Positions 21,676 through 34,049 of a stretch of DNA of 64,000 nt are shown in pieces. How positions within the stretch are numbered: the first letter of the stretch is position 1; each line of letters begins with the position of its first letter. The notes under the pieces are model-generated. The model made no database searches, had not been told where the DNA came from, and worked only from the letters and a program-made list of their open reading frames with translations. Origin of the DNA: Chrysogorgia sp. JL179-B06 (lineage: Eukaryota; Cnidaria; Anthozoa; Scleralcyonacea; Chrysogorgiidae); the NCBI GenBank assembly GCA_035772405.1, contig JAYKKM010000016.1:369501-433500 (forward strand), given 5' to 3'. The position numbers and the translations under genes are program-made.

Positions 21676-21747
21676 GTCTCATTAGCTCAAAGGTCAGAGC
21701 GCCGAAACGTTGATTCGGAGACCAGGGTTGGATTCCCGGTTGGGGCA
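21676..21747 (+). tRNA. tRNA-Asn(GTT)-like sequence, array 1 copy 2
   Basis: Same fold as copy 1, but the invariant C of the T-loop (and B box) is changed to G (GGTTGGATT), so this copy is probably inactive for polymerase III. Confidence 0.45.
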
Positions 21748-21981
21748 GTCACTTTTTCCATATACGTATTTGACCATATTTAAATCCTCTCATATTAATT
21801 ATTATTCTTAAAGCCCTCTGTATACAAGAAGTCGTGTATCGCTTCGCTACTTTGGGAAGTGCGCTCGAGAGGCCTTGCACCACGCTATGGTTAGATGCCG
21901 ATGTCTGCCTGTTGGTGTTTAAGTGAAAGCGGCGAATTAATACAATACGTATATGGAGAAATCACTGACTGTTCTGACCGT

Positions 21982-22053
21982 GTCTCATTAGCTCAAAGGT
22001 CAGAGCGCCGAAACGTTGATTCGGAGACCAGGGTTCGATTCCCGGTTGGGGCA
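21982..22053 (+). tRNA. tRNA-Asn(GTT)-like sequence, array 1 copy 3
   Basis: Same cloverleaf as copy 1, with intact A box (TAGCTCAAAGG) and B box (GGTTCGATTCC). Confidence 0.5.
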
Positions 22054-22283
22054 GTCACTTTTTCCATATACGTATTTGACCATATTTAAATCCTCTCTCA
22101 TATTAATTATTATTCTTAAAGCCCTCTGTATACAAGAAGTCGTGTATCGCTTCGCTACTTTGGGAAGTGCGCTCGAGAGGCCTTGCACCACGCTATGGTT
22201 AGATGCGATGTCTGCCTGTTGGTGTTTAAGTGAAAGCGGCGAATTAATACGTATATGGAGAAATCACTGACTGTTCTGACCGT

Positions 22284-22355
22284 GTCTCATTAGCTCAAAG
22301 GTCAGAGCGCCGAAACGTTGATTCGGAGACCAGGGTTCGATTCCCGGTTGGGGCA
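22284..22355 (+). tRNA. tRNA-Asn(GTT)-like sequence, array 1 copy 4
   Basis: Same cloverleaf as copy 1, with intact boxes; followed within ten bases by TTTTT. Confidence 0.5.
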
Positions 22356-22409
22356 GTCACTTTTTCCATATACGTATTTGACCATATTTAAATCCTCTCA
22401 TATTAATTA

Positions 22410-22608
<199 letters not shown>

Positions 22609-23378
22609 TAGGTACCCCCCCCCCCCCATCCAGGGACCAAACGATACCGCCTCATTAAAAAAGTAATTAAGAAGTGAAACAATGGTGGATGTTCGGTCAA
22701 CATGCGGATCACTTTTGGGTGATTAACGGATAGAATAGAACCTCATTGGTGAATTTTCAGTCGGACCTCTGCGAAGACATCTCCCTCTTCTTCGCGCGTT
22801 TTTTTTATCCGAGGCAGAACAAAGAGCGTTGCGTACAAAAAGTAATTAGTATTGTTAGTGTGACGAACGCATAGCACATGTGAGGGACGGAAGTAATTAC
22901 CTCTAAGCCTCTTTCACCTTTACGATCCCTAACCCTAGTCTCGTGTACCTTTGGAACCCCCGATGTCTCTGTGTTGCGAACGAAAGTAAGCCTGGTAGAC
23001 ACCTAATCCCATTCCACCTTTATAACCTTAAATTTAATATTTGGAATATCACCGATTTATCACCGATTTATTTGGAATATCGCCGAATTATCGCTAATTA
23101 TTTCGCGTTAGTGTACGGGATTCCAATGGGGGAAGAAATCCTTCGGGAAACAGTGTGAAGAGTTGTTCAAGATCTCAAACGCATCGACATAGAAAAATAA
23201 TAAATAGTTACTTAGTTTTGGCGTAAAGTATTCTGAAGAAACTATTCGCAAAATGATCAGGAATTACAAAATAATGTTTCCTGGCAGAAGTATTATATAT
23301 CTAAGAGTTTTAAATTGGTTGAACGGCTTTACTTCATAGAGAACGACGGAACGTCGGTAGCACTTTTGCCTTAATATA

Positions 23379-23467
23379 AACATGGATACTGTATACAGCA
23401 CATTCATATAAACATGCATACTGTATACAGTACATTCATATAAACATTCTACTGTGTACAGTACATA
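23379..23467 (+). repeat. 31-bp tandem repeat, three copies
   Basis: The unit (AAACATGCATACTGTATACAG then ACATTCATAT) appears three times with few differences. Each contains the palindrome ACTGTATACAG. Minisatellite; no function is implied. Confidence 0.75.
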
Positions 23468-24707
23468 TGCAAGACCTTCCATACATAGTGAAAACACTGA
23501 AAGGTATGTGTAATGCTGAAATTTTGATATGTAGTACTGTACTTAGCTGGTCTAACTTTTTGAGTGAAGGCCCTTTGTCTCATGTACTGAAGTGTACATT
23601 TTCCATGTACTGAAGTGGATTAAAACTAATTAAGTAGAACTATTATAGGCATGGAAATTGTGTGACAAAAACTAATCAATTAAATATGGAAAACAATACC
23701 AGTAACAAAAGTCGTAATTTACATCTCATAATTAATGTTGTTTTTCGTATTCTTTGGTTAATTTTTGTCATGTGATTTCATATGGCTATAAACGTTCTAC
23801 TTAGTGTTATTGCATTTCGCATTTCATTCTCTAACCTTCGCTCAAAATGTTAGACCATTCATCAAATATTTCAGCAATACCCCAACCTTTCTGCCAGCAG
23901 CACGCCAGCTGAATTATTTGTGTGCACAGTTAAAATATAATTCAACAGTTTTTACACAAGAATGATGCTTACAAAATTTACATGAAAGAATATTTTGGTG
24001 TGACTTTACTGATGTACAGTAGATGAAGCTGTTTCCAAAATAAATAATTTTTCATTGCGAAGGCTCGTATACCGCTGTGTAGTACTGGTTTTAATTTTGC
24101 TTTTTACGGTGCTTGAATTATTCTTGAAATGTGTTTGACTGCTTTAACTATGAGACATGACTACTGTCCAATGTACAAGTGTAAAGTACTGCACGATACA
24201 GTCTGTACCTATGATCGGTTGCTCCACAAATGTCAAATAGCAAATGTTGTATGATGTTTAACGACATAAATGTATTTGACAACCTGCAGCTATTACATAT
24301 GTTACTTCTGACTATACCATACCATTTAAACACCATACCATTTAATTTTAATGCAAGCTTTACTAACCTTGACAATCGAAGGTACTGTATACTCCTTCGA
24401 ATTCGTATTTTCCCGCGAAATATATTATACCCTTCATTACCCTTCATGTTACCTACTTCAACCCTCATTAACCGCCATTAACCTGCTAAGTGCGAACTGT
24501 CAAGCATTTCTATGGAACAAACCTAAAAATTTCGAGACAAAACATACTGATCGTAGTTATGAATATCTTACGTTTTCTCGACATTGTGAGAGTCGTGTGC
24601 CTTCTTCATAAAGATATTGACATATCGAAGTAGTCCAGTACGTATATACTGTATGTTGCACGTACAAACTAGTACACAACGTTTAGCCTTCGTTCTACCT
24701 TCTGAGT

Positions 24708-24790
24708 CCTTGGTAGCTAAATGGTTAAAGCGTCTAACCAGAGATCATGAAGGTTGCGGGTTCGATTTCCGCGCGTTTGGGGCTCAGAAA
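24708..24790 (+). repeat. tRNA-derived SINE-like fragment
   Basis: It holds an A-box-like TAGCTAAATGGTTAAAGCG and a B-box GGTTCGATTTC with a good T-stem (GCGGG/TCCGC), but the anticodon arm does not form a normal 7-nt loop and the acceptor does not pair. It is best read as a SINE head or tRNA pseudogene. Confidence 0.5.
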
Positions 24791-25019
24791 CATTTTTTCT
24801 GAGTTTGCGTTAAAGTTTGAGTAGCAAACAATTTACTAAACCAGCCAGCCAACCAATTGCTTGATCTTTTTCATACTATTTCCATGAAGGTTGCCTCATC
24901 ATCATTCATCATATCGCTACTACTCTAGTAGACTCAGATCGGACATCTTTTTCGCAACGATCGTTAATGGGTTAAAAATATCAGTTTCCTAATGACTTAA
25001 ATTTATCCTTAACCAAATC

Positions 25020-25870
25020 AATTTCAGTTCGAAAGCAATACATTGTACCCGGAAACGCTGACGCCAAAGTCATATGTCCAAAATGTCACTCCCTTAACAA
25101 GTTCGAGGATAGCTATCAAACTCATGTTGGTAGCTGTAACTTAACCAACAAATGCGCTTTTATAAAACGTATATATACGTCATTCTGCAGCAGTTGGCAT
25201 TATTCCTAGCCCAAAAGAGCCCATGCCATATTAAATAGGAATACGTACCTATCACCTCTCGTTGATGAACTTTTAATTATTTGGTATTACGGAGTTAAAG
25301 TGCGACATTACGTGTCACAAATTTTTCCTGAATGATTTAAGCGGCGTTATTGTGCGTCGTTTGTGATATTCCGGCAGGTAGGTATTAACGTCTGCGGATT
25401 TACCGGTCACCAATGTAGGTACGGGTGTAACTAACAAATGTTTGGGTTGTTGAACTGACGGACTACTCGGGTTTTGATCCTTGCACCCCAAGGAGTATTG
25501 TTGAATATCGAATATTATTGATTATCGACGGACTAAGGTATTCTGAGATTCTCAGACTGTCTTACATAATTATCTATTTATTTTGGGTACCGGCGCTAAA
25601 CTTGTAAAGGCGATGTATCTATGACTTGACGCGTCCATCTTAACTGCCGCAGATGCGCAACAAGTTCACGAAAAAGTTGAAAATGTCCCCAAAAATCTAT
25701 ACAGCATCCTTTCTAAAATTGCTTAATCGTTTACCGGATTTACAGCTGAGCATTGGAAAACATTGGTCACTATATTTTTCCAGCGTTTGAGTTGTTTAGC
25801 CACCTACATTAGCTCATGCGGCGTTGACAATGCCCATTCGTCGCTGTTTGTCGACAAGCTGCAGCAAAGA
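25020..25870 (+). pseudogene. tnp2/KDZ-like transposase relic
   Basis: Scattered frames preserve the order CPKCHSLNKFEDSY, CAFIKRI, LVDELLIIWYYGVKV, VCGFTGHQCRYGCN (zinc knuckle) and FTGFTAEHWKT. This is the order seen in tnp2-type transposase-related proteins of invertebrate genomes. Numerous stops and frame changes show an old dead copy. Confidence 0.55.
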
Positions 25871-27242
25871 AAAATTATTAACGAGCTTGCTTTTGACTGC
25901 AAGACGGTCTTATTTTCGAAACATGGAATATAAATATTTGAATAATAAATATTTGCAGTACAAAATGAACTTATAAAGAACTTCTTTTACGCAAAAACAC
26001 GTACGCGATTTTTAAGCGTAGAGACGTTTTTCGTTTCTAAATTTGCGATACATTTAGCGTAGAGACAAAGCTGTTGCAAATTCAACGTCGTATTTGCCAC
26101 AAAGTTTTGCATGAGCAAATCTATTTGCAAATTTATTGCAAGAGTATTTGTGCAAAGTTGAAAATACACATATGTATACGTGTGCAAAGTTGTTTGTCAT
26201 GTTTGCAACAAATTTGGCGTCGGTGGCAAATTCATTGCAAATTTTGTTACACATTTTCAAATGTGCAAATTCGATGCAAATATGAAGCAAATTTAATCTA
26301 TTGCAAATTTGATAATACATCCCATGCAAATGTTTGCAAAATTAGTAAACTAAATTTGCAACAAATTTGCGAGCGTGTAAATTTGTTGCAAATCCAATTT
26401 TTCATCCTGTGGTGGTTTATTCTTATCGTCGAGTTGCTCTTGGTTTATTCTGTTGGTTTATTCTCTTCGAGTTTCTTGCCTCTTTGCGCACTATATTACA
26501 AATTTAGAAAGTCTCCATGGGGGTGTTACAAGCTCATTCCGTTGCGGTAATTGCTAAATCTAGGGCCAGGGGAAAGTGAACGCTTTATACGCAGTTCCAA
26601 TTCAAAACACACCCAACCTGTGAGACTACCAACTCTTGTCAACTTTCATGCACTCTTATCTAATTTTGATGAGAGTTGCATAAGAGTTGCATGAGAGTGT
26701 TAAATGCTATAGTATTTTTTCAGTTTTATGGTACATGTATTCCATAAAATAGCCTTTGACCATTCTCTGGCAACTCATGTTGACTCTCATTTGAAATTAG
26801 AATTTAAATTATAATTTACATGATAATATTCACTGGCGAATGAACAGCAAGCTTGATAAAGCAATAAAAGTGGGCTTATTTTCAGGAGGGCTTATTATTG
26901 GAGAGAACTCTGCATTTCAAAATGGGTATAATATTATGTACATATTGTATATATTAAATATTATACATAAGCACATGCGCTTATTTTCGGGGGCAGGGTT
27001 ATCATCTGAATGGTTTTTTCAATTAATTATCTGAAGGATTTTTTCAGGGGCGGCTTATTTTTATTACCGTAGTTGTTCATACTTCATAAACTTGTAAACA
27101 AATGAATATCATTCTTATTTTATACAGCACCTCGCATAATCATGTATCAATGTTATAACACACTACTTTAGCAAATGTCCTTAATTAGTAATCAAAAATA
27201 TTTAAGGAAAAGATTGAAGAAGCATGGCCGGGATTATACTTA
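25870..27242. other. Non-coding DNA with TTGCAAATTT-rich region
   Basis: From about 26050 to 26400 the sequence is dominated by degenerate GCAAAT/ATTTGC motifs on both strands, like a decayed short-motif repeat. Around 26640-26780 the string GAGAGTTGCATAAGAGTTGC repeats. No gene is supported. Confidence 0.5.
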
Positions 27243-27832
27243 CCAATAAAATTTATTAGGGCGAGCTTTCGATTGCCAGAACTGCAATATTCAACAGGAA
27301 TAATTAAAATGAAGGATAATAAATTATTACATGAATAAAAATGGGTAAAAATTAAAAACAAATTATTATGAACAATAAAATAGGTAAATGTGAAGCCAAT
27401 TGACAGTTATTTTTGAAGTAAAATGGTGTATTGTTCTGGAAGAGGCCTAGAGTTATCAGCATGTATTGTTCTGGAGGTATGCCATTGACTCCAATGTTTT
27501 TCGTAAGTGGTGGTTGCCTTTGTCAATGATGTGTCCATCGTCAAAGTTTATTTTACGATCAAAATTCCATGCATGGTTGGCAATATTTGGCAACCACCAC
27601 ATGCTGATAATAACTCTTGGCCTCTTCCAGAACCATTATACTCCATTTTACTTCAAAAATACCTGGCAATTTGCTTCACATTTACATACCAGTACCATAT
27701 TTTATTATTCATAAGAATTTGTTTTCAATTTTTACCCATTTTGGTAATAATTTTATCACCCCTCACTTTAATTTTGCCCTTTGAAGGTTGCAGTTCTGGC
27801 AATCGAAAGCTCGCCCTAATAAATTTTATTGG
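27243..27832. repeat. Foldback element with ~230-bp inverted arms
   Basis: The left arm, from CCAATAAAATTTATTAGGGC, pairs with the right arm ending GCCCTAATAAATTTTATTGG. A ~130-bp centre itself contains GTGGTGGTTGCC and its complement. The whole would fold into one long hairpin. No coding region or clear target duplication was seen. Confidence 0.75.
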
Positions 27833-27968
27833 TCAGAGAACGTCTATATCTCTATTAAAAATATTAAAGTAAATCAACATAAAATATCACCTTCAGAAGA
27901 CCATGAATATTTACTTATATATATATATATATATATGGTCAAATACGTATATGGAAAAAGTGACTGCC

Positions 27969-28734
27969 AGTAGTATAGAGAGTGGGGGTACGAGCCCAAT
28001 CGATGTTAACCGTGAATATAATTACCAAAACATCACCAAATTTGTGTCAAACCACGGCTCGACAAAATTCGCTGTCATTTTGGTAATTCTATATTCACGG
28101 AAAACATCGAATAAGCTCGTACCCCCACTCTCTATACTACTATGGCGGTCGTTAATTGAGCTAGACACCCCTCACGTTTTCTACTCAATTGATGTCAAAC
28201 ACGCGCGAGACTCACGAAACAATACCAAATTTATACCAAATCACGATTTTCGCTAAATTTGGTGTTATTTCAGTCATATTTTAAAAATAGAATGTGTCGC
28301 TTCATCATTTTCGTATTTTTTTAAAAATAGAGAGTGTTGTTTCAACATTTTCACATATTTAAAAAAATAGAAAGTGTCGCTTCAACATTTTCGCATATTT
28401 AAAAATAGAAAGTGTCGTTTCGTAATTTTCGCATTTTTGTTCAACAAACTACGACCACCGACGCGTTCTGCTGTTGTCTCAATTCACGCGCGAAAAAAAA
28501 AACCACTAGATTTTGATTCTAGTGGTGATGTTTATCCAAATGGATAGCGAAATGGCGCTCTTTTGATTGGTCAATTCACACCAGCGTCCACAACAAATGT
28601 TTTATCCAAACAAGTACCCAAATGGATAGCAAAATGGCGCTCTTTTGATTGGCTAACAATATTGACTAATTTACATACTAACAGGTGGCCGGTTGTTTTG
28701 CGAATTAGTCCGTTTGTTCACTATTTTCAGTGTT
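27969..28734. repeat. Polinton 1 left terminal inverted repeat
   Basis: It begins with a 173-bp imperfect palindrome (27969-28141) that starts AGTAGTATAG and ends CTATACTACT. Next come four ~47-bp repeats with AAAATAGAAAGTGTCG (28280-28440) and a short hairpin around CACTAGATTTTGATTCTAGTG. A duplicated ~78-bp segment containing TGGCGCTCTTTTGATTGG follows. The inner end includes the last codons of the polymerase frame. Confidence 0.9.
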
Positions 28735-31700
28735 ATCTCTCACTACAATGTTTTTGTGACCATACGCGTAGGAGTCAATACCATTTTCTAAAAGGTATCG
28801 TTTATCATCAAAACAGGATAACGACACTTTATTAATTTCATAACTACCGAGCTGGTGTTTGACACTTCTAATGGTCTTCATTGTGTGTCGCAATTGTTTC
28901 TGCTCAAGTAACACACTTTTGTAATCTTCGTGTCTGATTACCTTTTTAATTATATTCTTTCTGATACCTTTAGCAGTTTTCCCCTCCATCCTCTTTCAGA
29001 TAACTGTACATTTTACTGCGCAACCCAACGAACTCGATAATTGGTGTTCCAGCGCACTCGTCTTTCATCTTGCCAATAACTTTCTTGTTCTCTTTAAAAG
29101 CGAATGGTCTGTCTGCAGGGTAGTCGCTATTGTCAAACTTTTCACACTCCATCATAAAGTCAGAATAAACGTCATCAGTTTTAATTGTGTACAGCAGACT
29201 GTCAGTGTCAGTGAAGTGCAATCTGCAGGTATCGCTAGAGTACTTTTTCATGATGTAGTTATAGTGGAAATCGTACATCAGCGTTTTGCTCAAGTCTAGT
29301 ATGCACATACCCACATATGCGGGTCGATTTAGTGTCAGCGTTTCTTTAATTTTATGGACAGCAACTAAGTTCTCGCTAAATATCTTGCAAGACACAAACG
29401 TTGGCTTTGAGACGAGCTTTTTAAATTTCTTCGCAGTGGTCACTAATCTTACGTCCACACGCTTCCTCAAGTTTTCCATTGTTTTTCCAAACACACTGTT
29501 GTTCATCAACTTGAAGAAGTCCTTCTCGAAAGCGTTCTTAGCCGCAGTTCTTTTGACTGTATTAAAGTCAATGTACTTGCCCAGCCACTTGGACTGATCA
29601 AACTGTAGGACTCTATGAACCTTTTTGATTTTCAATCCGAGATCTATGTACAACTGCAGATTTCTATAGTGACACACATACTTTTCTTTGTCCATCAAAT
29701 TAGTCACCAGCTTCTTCACGCCACCAACACTCACATTAAACTTATTTTTGATTTTCGTGCAGTACCCCGACAACATGTCAACAGTTATTTACATCTTCTC
29801 GGGAGCCAACGGGTAATCGTTATGTAGGTCATGCAAATGGTCTGGATACTCCAAGTCGACTTCAAGTAGTAAGCCCTTTTTACTGTCGTTGTGATAGTCG
29901 CATAGATTAACCTTTTCTATTTCTTTCTTAGTCAACCATTTAAAACCACCCGTAGGTAGACTTCGACTCATTGCCCAACCATACAAATTGTTGGCATCAA
30001 GGTACATCAAATACTTCGACTCTTGCGCTTTATCATACCCCTTCATGTACTTATTATTCGCCACGCCATGTCTGTTGCATATGTAGCTCACACCACCACG
30101 CATTCCCAACTCCACAAACTGAAACATGTCAATGTCGGACAACAAATCAAGTTCCACACCAGTCATCTTTAACATGGCATCCCAAGCCAATCCAGGTGAT
30201 GTGAAATAGTGACACGGGTCTAGTTTATACTCGTGATGACATGTCTTTCTAAAGTTCTCAAAAACATCAGCGAGCAAGAGCACATCGCTTTTCAAATACA
30301 GGTCGTGATACCCACCCATACTTTCAACGTCGAAGTAGTCCCACACATCGCAAGCGCGCTCATGCATTTCTTCCATAATATGCTCGTCATTCAGAACGCT
30401 GTAAAAGTCCTTTTTGGAGGGTAGCTCGCATTCATCGAATTTATCAAAGGAGTCCATATAATCATAAGGATAGACCCCCTTTCTTGTCATAAGTGCCAAC
30501 CCCTCATCATGAAACACTTCTGACGTGTATTTGAAAGCGTCTCTTGGTAGGTTCTTCACCAAGTTGTCCAAAGAGCTACCCATGAACTGAAAGCTGTCCA
30601 AGAATACCAAGTTTTTTCCAAGCATGAACGCCATGTACTTCTCCATGTTGTTCGGTATCACATTAATGTCTTGACCAAACTTACCAATCTCCTGCATAAT
30701 GAAATGACTATCGTAACCGCGTAAGTTATGAAAGATCACAGGAATTTTATCAGTTAATTTAAAGTTCACGTTACAGTCGCGATGTGCGGACCCTCTGTAC
30801 TTACCTGAGACATGACAGTGGTCTCTCACTCTAACGTCACCACTAATGTGCTCAACACTACAAATATGACAACTTTTAGCCTCGTCAAAGTCTTGTTTAT
30901 CGTCATCAGTCAGTGTCATTTCTTTGTTAAAGTGGCTCTCAGATGTTTTTTTACAATATTCGACAATTTCTAACATCTCCCCAATGAACTTGTTAACTGC
31001 ATTTTCACCGCGATACACTTTTACTGGCTTACTATACTCATTGTCATAGCAACAAACCAGTTTATACCCATAACCACAGTCAACATGCCTCTGATAAGCA
31101 TTTGTGTAGCTACACTTGCTTGATGGTGTTGCTGTGTGCACCTTCTGTGTGATAGCCTCGAAGTCTGCGTACACCACAAATGGTACGTTTAATTGTCTAC
31201 TATAATTCTTATATTTCACCTTCATACCTTTTTGCGGCATTTTTATAGCTTGCTTCCCATTAATAACCAAACACACTTCAATATGGCGCTCAAGCACGTC
31301 CGCTCGGGTAAAACACTGCAAACAATACCTACAAAAGTGCTTTCTCGCCTTATGCCCTGTCTGACGGTACATGAATTTGTTGAAATCGCGAATATACACA
31401 TAATGCTTGTTGCTATCGGTAGTTATCAACAATAGGTCCATATGGTCAGGATACACCTCCTTAGAAACATACACAGGGAATGGCTGCTTATTTTCGTACC
31501 CAAAGACGTTAATACTAATATCGTTAGCCTTTTCAATCTTGTTGTAGTCTTTGAGTGTGACTGGGAAGTCAATTCCGTCGTAATTCAGCTCATTGATGTG
31601 ACTGGCGTACTTCGACGTTCTATCAGAGTGTTTTCCAACGGGAAACTTATGTGCTAGGTGGCACCATCTAAAACACTCGTTGTCATCCCCATTATTTACG

Positions 31701-32398
31701 TTTATCAAGCCCTTCATACTGTTGCACAGCTCCTTTGGCAACGCAATGTAATTACTCCCACGCAAAGGTCTATAAATAGCGATATTAACGTAGTGTGCAT
31801 CTATTTTGTCAATAGTCCATCCAGACCCCTCAGATAACCACCCAGCTATCCGCGTCAAGATCTGTTCCGATCCACGATTGGCAACATCCTCAATATCATG
31901 CTCATTAATGACGACAAACGTTCCGCTGTTAAAGTAGGCAGTTTTATATGTGGTCTTATTGGACTCTAAAGCTTTCTCGAAAGTGATCTTAACTGTCTCT
32001 ACCACTTTCATTCCGTTAGTCTCACCCAACTCGCGCCTCAAAAGGTTAATGACAGCGCTTCTAGTTGCGTTTACCTGATTGATGTCTCTGGCGTTAACCA
32101 CCTCGACTCCATAGGACCTTGTGAACCCTCTCAACGCTTGATCCAACAGCCGTGGGCTATGGTCTTCAACTGTGGGTTGTGCTTCCTGATTTCTAACAAG
32201 ACGGTTATGCGTCCGACTACCAACGTTAACTCGCCTGTTTGTCAGTGGGTTAACAATAGTCACGTTTGTCGTGTCACTAAAAACACCATCTCTAACAAGT
32301 TGATTGTATACTCGCCCATGAACGTTGACTGCTCTACCTGTTAGCGGATTTACAACAGCATCAGTTCTAGCGAGTGAGTTTTCTGTGACGTCGCCCAT
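28705..32398 (-). pseudogene. Polinton family B DNA polymerase (pPolB), two lesions
   Basis: The start ATG is 32398, with a TATATAG string just upstream. The N-terminus has two copies of an NPLTxRxVNVxxR repeat. Then come a C2H2-like zinc finger (CRYCLQCFTRADVLERH), ExoI YADFEAI, a DHCHVSGKYRG zinc module, ExoII NLRGYDSHF, ExoIII YLKSDVLLLADVF, motif A LDANNLYGWAM, motif B LMNNSVFGKT and motif C FTDTDSLLY. Relative to the intact copy in Polinton 2 there is an in-frame TAA after APEKM (~29787) and a 5-nt deletion near 28985 that shifts the frame. All catalytic motifs survive in the pieces, so inactivation is recent. The last residues NTENSEQTD are encoded in the terminal repeat. Confidence 0.95.
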
Positions 32399-32410
32399 GG
32401 CTTCTATATA

Positions 32411-32975
32411 CTACACTTGTATTTTTTTTTTCCTAACCCACTCGTTGTAATACTGATCGCTACTTTCACACCATCCCAACTTTGGATACACCACCCCAAA
32501 CAGATTGTCGTCAAACTTCTCTTTCACCTTTCCGTCTTTAAGGTCTGACACCTTCTCGAGTGTCTCGAGTTGTCTTCTATGACACAACCTAATAATGTAG
32601 TATCCGTATCTGCTGACGTTTCTATCCTTTATCAAATTGCATGAGTACAACACATTGACAACTTTCAAGAAGTCCTCTTTTATCAACTCAAGGTGCCAAA
32701 CTTCGCAACGTTCCGCAGTCTCCTTCCCATCCACCAAGACCGCTTGTGAACGCTTTTTGGTCGTGTGAGTCTCATGTCACTATAACGCTGAGTGTAACCC
32801 CATTCGGTGTCGCCACACTTTGGACACGCGTACCCACCACAGCCAGTCATGTTTTCACAACGTCACAATCCAAGCAGTAGTAAAGCCTGAAGGTGCCTCA
32901 ACACTCAATTTGCGTTTCATTCACAATCTCATCAATTGTCAAACCAAAACTCATTTGCCTCATAAGTTTGTCCAT
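32411..32975 (-). pseudogene. Zinc-ribbon protein of Polintons, broken in this copy
   Basis: The ATG at 32975 gives MDKLMRQM, matching the Polinton 2 homologue. A TGA appears about 23 codons in and a frameshift follows near 32850; the last 108 codons (from ~32737) are open. The homologue shows YYCSDCD and ACPKCGD, a zinc ribbon, followed by a helix-rich domain. It may be a transcription or replication cofactor; no function is claimed. A TATAAGTG box lies just upstream of the ATG. Confidence 0.65.
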
Positions 32976-32999
32976 CACTTATACTACTCCAACATTTTT

Positions 33000-33423
33000 T
33001 TATCGAGTGAGTACCCATACCGCTATTCCACTACCCAAACCTAACGCACCAACAAACAATAATTGGTATTCCTTCATTTCCGCGCTCGGTTTACCAACAA
33101 TTACCCGCAATCTTCGGACTCTCAGTGAACACTCGACCGCTGTAGTGAATGGTCATTACGCTTCTAAGTTCTTCCAACGCGTGGTTTGTGTCATTGATGT
33201 CAGCATTAGCGTCTGAGAGCATTTGCCGTAGACGCTGAATCTTATCTTTTTTAGCAACCTCATTTTCATACCACACTTCTTTCGCACTGGCTAGCTGTTC
33301 CAACGCATGGTTGTGTCTTTTCATCTCAGCTTCATAACCCGTGTGGTTAAACTTTGAAAACATAAAGCCAGCGCCTGCAAAAGCCACTGCGTTAAAAATC
33401 CCTCCAGCCACAACACTCACCAT
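33000..33423 (-). pseudogene. Two-TM coiled-coil virion-type protein, frameshifted near C-terminus
   Basis: Residues 1-25 form a hydrophobic segment (VAGGIFNAVAFAGAGF), followed by a long charged helix with heptad-like spacing and GRVFTESPKIA. Compared with the partial homologue at 63839-64000, this copy has 4 extra bases near 33097, so translation ends early. The lost tail, still readable in another frame to the TAA at 33000, is a second membrane segment (FVGALGLGSGIAVWVL). It lies in a run of small membrane proteins. Confidence 0.65.
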
Positions 33424-33427
33424 TAAC

Positions 33428-33670
33428 TTACGTTGATTTGAATGGATCTGTCGGTATCCACTTTTTCGATTGTATCCATTTTACTAACAGCGTTCCTGCA
33501 CCAACAGCTGCAGCAAGTTTCACTGTACCTTTCACAGTCTCTGGTGTTCCTAATGGTTCCCCCAAAGCCTTTTTCGAAATCATACTCACTACCACAGCGC
33601 CAGTCGTAACAAGTAGCGCATCATACAATTCATTCATGAGTTCTTTTCGATCGATCGCAGTCATATACAT
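33428..33670 (-). CDS. Small membrane protein conserved in Polintons
   Basis: The 80-residue ORF from the ATG at 33670 has two hydrophobic stretches (ALLVTTGAVVVSM and LAAAVGAGTLLVKWIQ) with the PLGTPETVKGTVKL link. I recall similar short proteins in Polintons and adintoviruses, but the role is not established. It sits 4 bases from the neighbouring gene in the same direction, suggesting shared expression. Confidence 0.6.
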   Translation of the reverse strand: MYMTAIDRKELMNELYDALLVTTGAVVVSMISKKALGEPLGTPETVKGTVKLAAAVGAGTLLVKWIQSKKWIPTDPFKST

Positions 33671-33685
33671 TGTCGTGTGTTTTGT

Positions 33686-34032
33686 TCAAGAATCAAATGT
33701 GTCGAGTGTTGGACGACGAGTTCTATAACTTTCTGACGCGGGTGCTGCTGTAGTACTCACGGGCTCTAATTGTATTTCTTTTTCACTGCTAATTGTGTAC
33801 CATAGCGAAGCAGCAGCAATGATAACACCAAGTGTTCCGACAATGTAACCATAGCTCCACTCACTACCCTGTTCTTCGTTGACTATCATTTCACGCATTT
33901 TCTTTTCTTTCGCAGCTTTCGATATCTCAGCCAACTTTTTACCAGCAGCAACACGTTTGGGTCCTTCACCTTAACACTTTTCACATCAGCCGTGATCTTT
34001 GCTTCAACAGCCGTCTGTGAGTCCTCAGCCAT
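33686..34032 (-). pseudogene. Basic/TM small virion-type protein, one frameshift
   Basis: An ATG at 34032 opens MAEDSQTAVEAKI; near 33960 the frame must shift by one to join the open frame KAAKEKKMREMI ... YGYIVGTLGVIIAAASLWY. The second part has one transmembrane helix and a Thr/Pro-rich tail. The frame of the second part has only a TTG start, so the upstream ATG is the natural start and a 1-nt indel is inferred. Confidence 0.55.
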
Positions 34033-34049
34033 CTAATACACTATCATGT

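Noticed and set aside
21392..22270. ORFs of 63, 64 and 84 residues on both strands of the satellite units
   Set aside because: They recur in every unit, overlap the tRNA-like sequence on opposite strands and have no domain; they are repeat by-products.
26054..26550. 91- and 158-residue ORFs in the GCAAAT-rich region
   Set aside because: Low-complexity repeat translation with Ile-Cys-Lys-rich residues and no domain.
29286..29827. Plus-strand ORFs opposite the polymerase (also 30233-32344 and 59885-62800)
   Set aside because: Shadows of the minus-strand polymerase reading frames.
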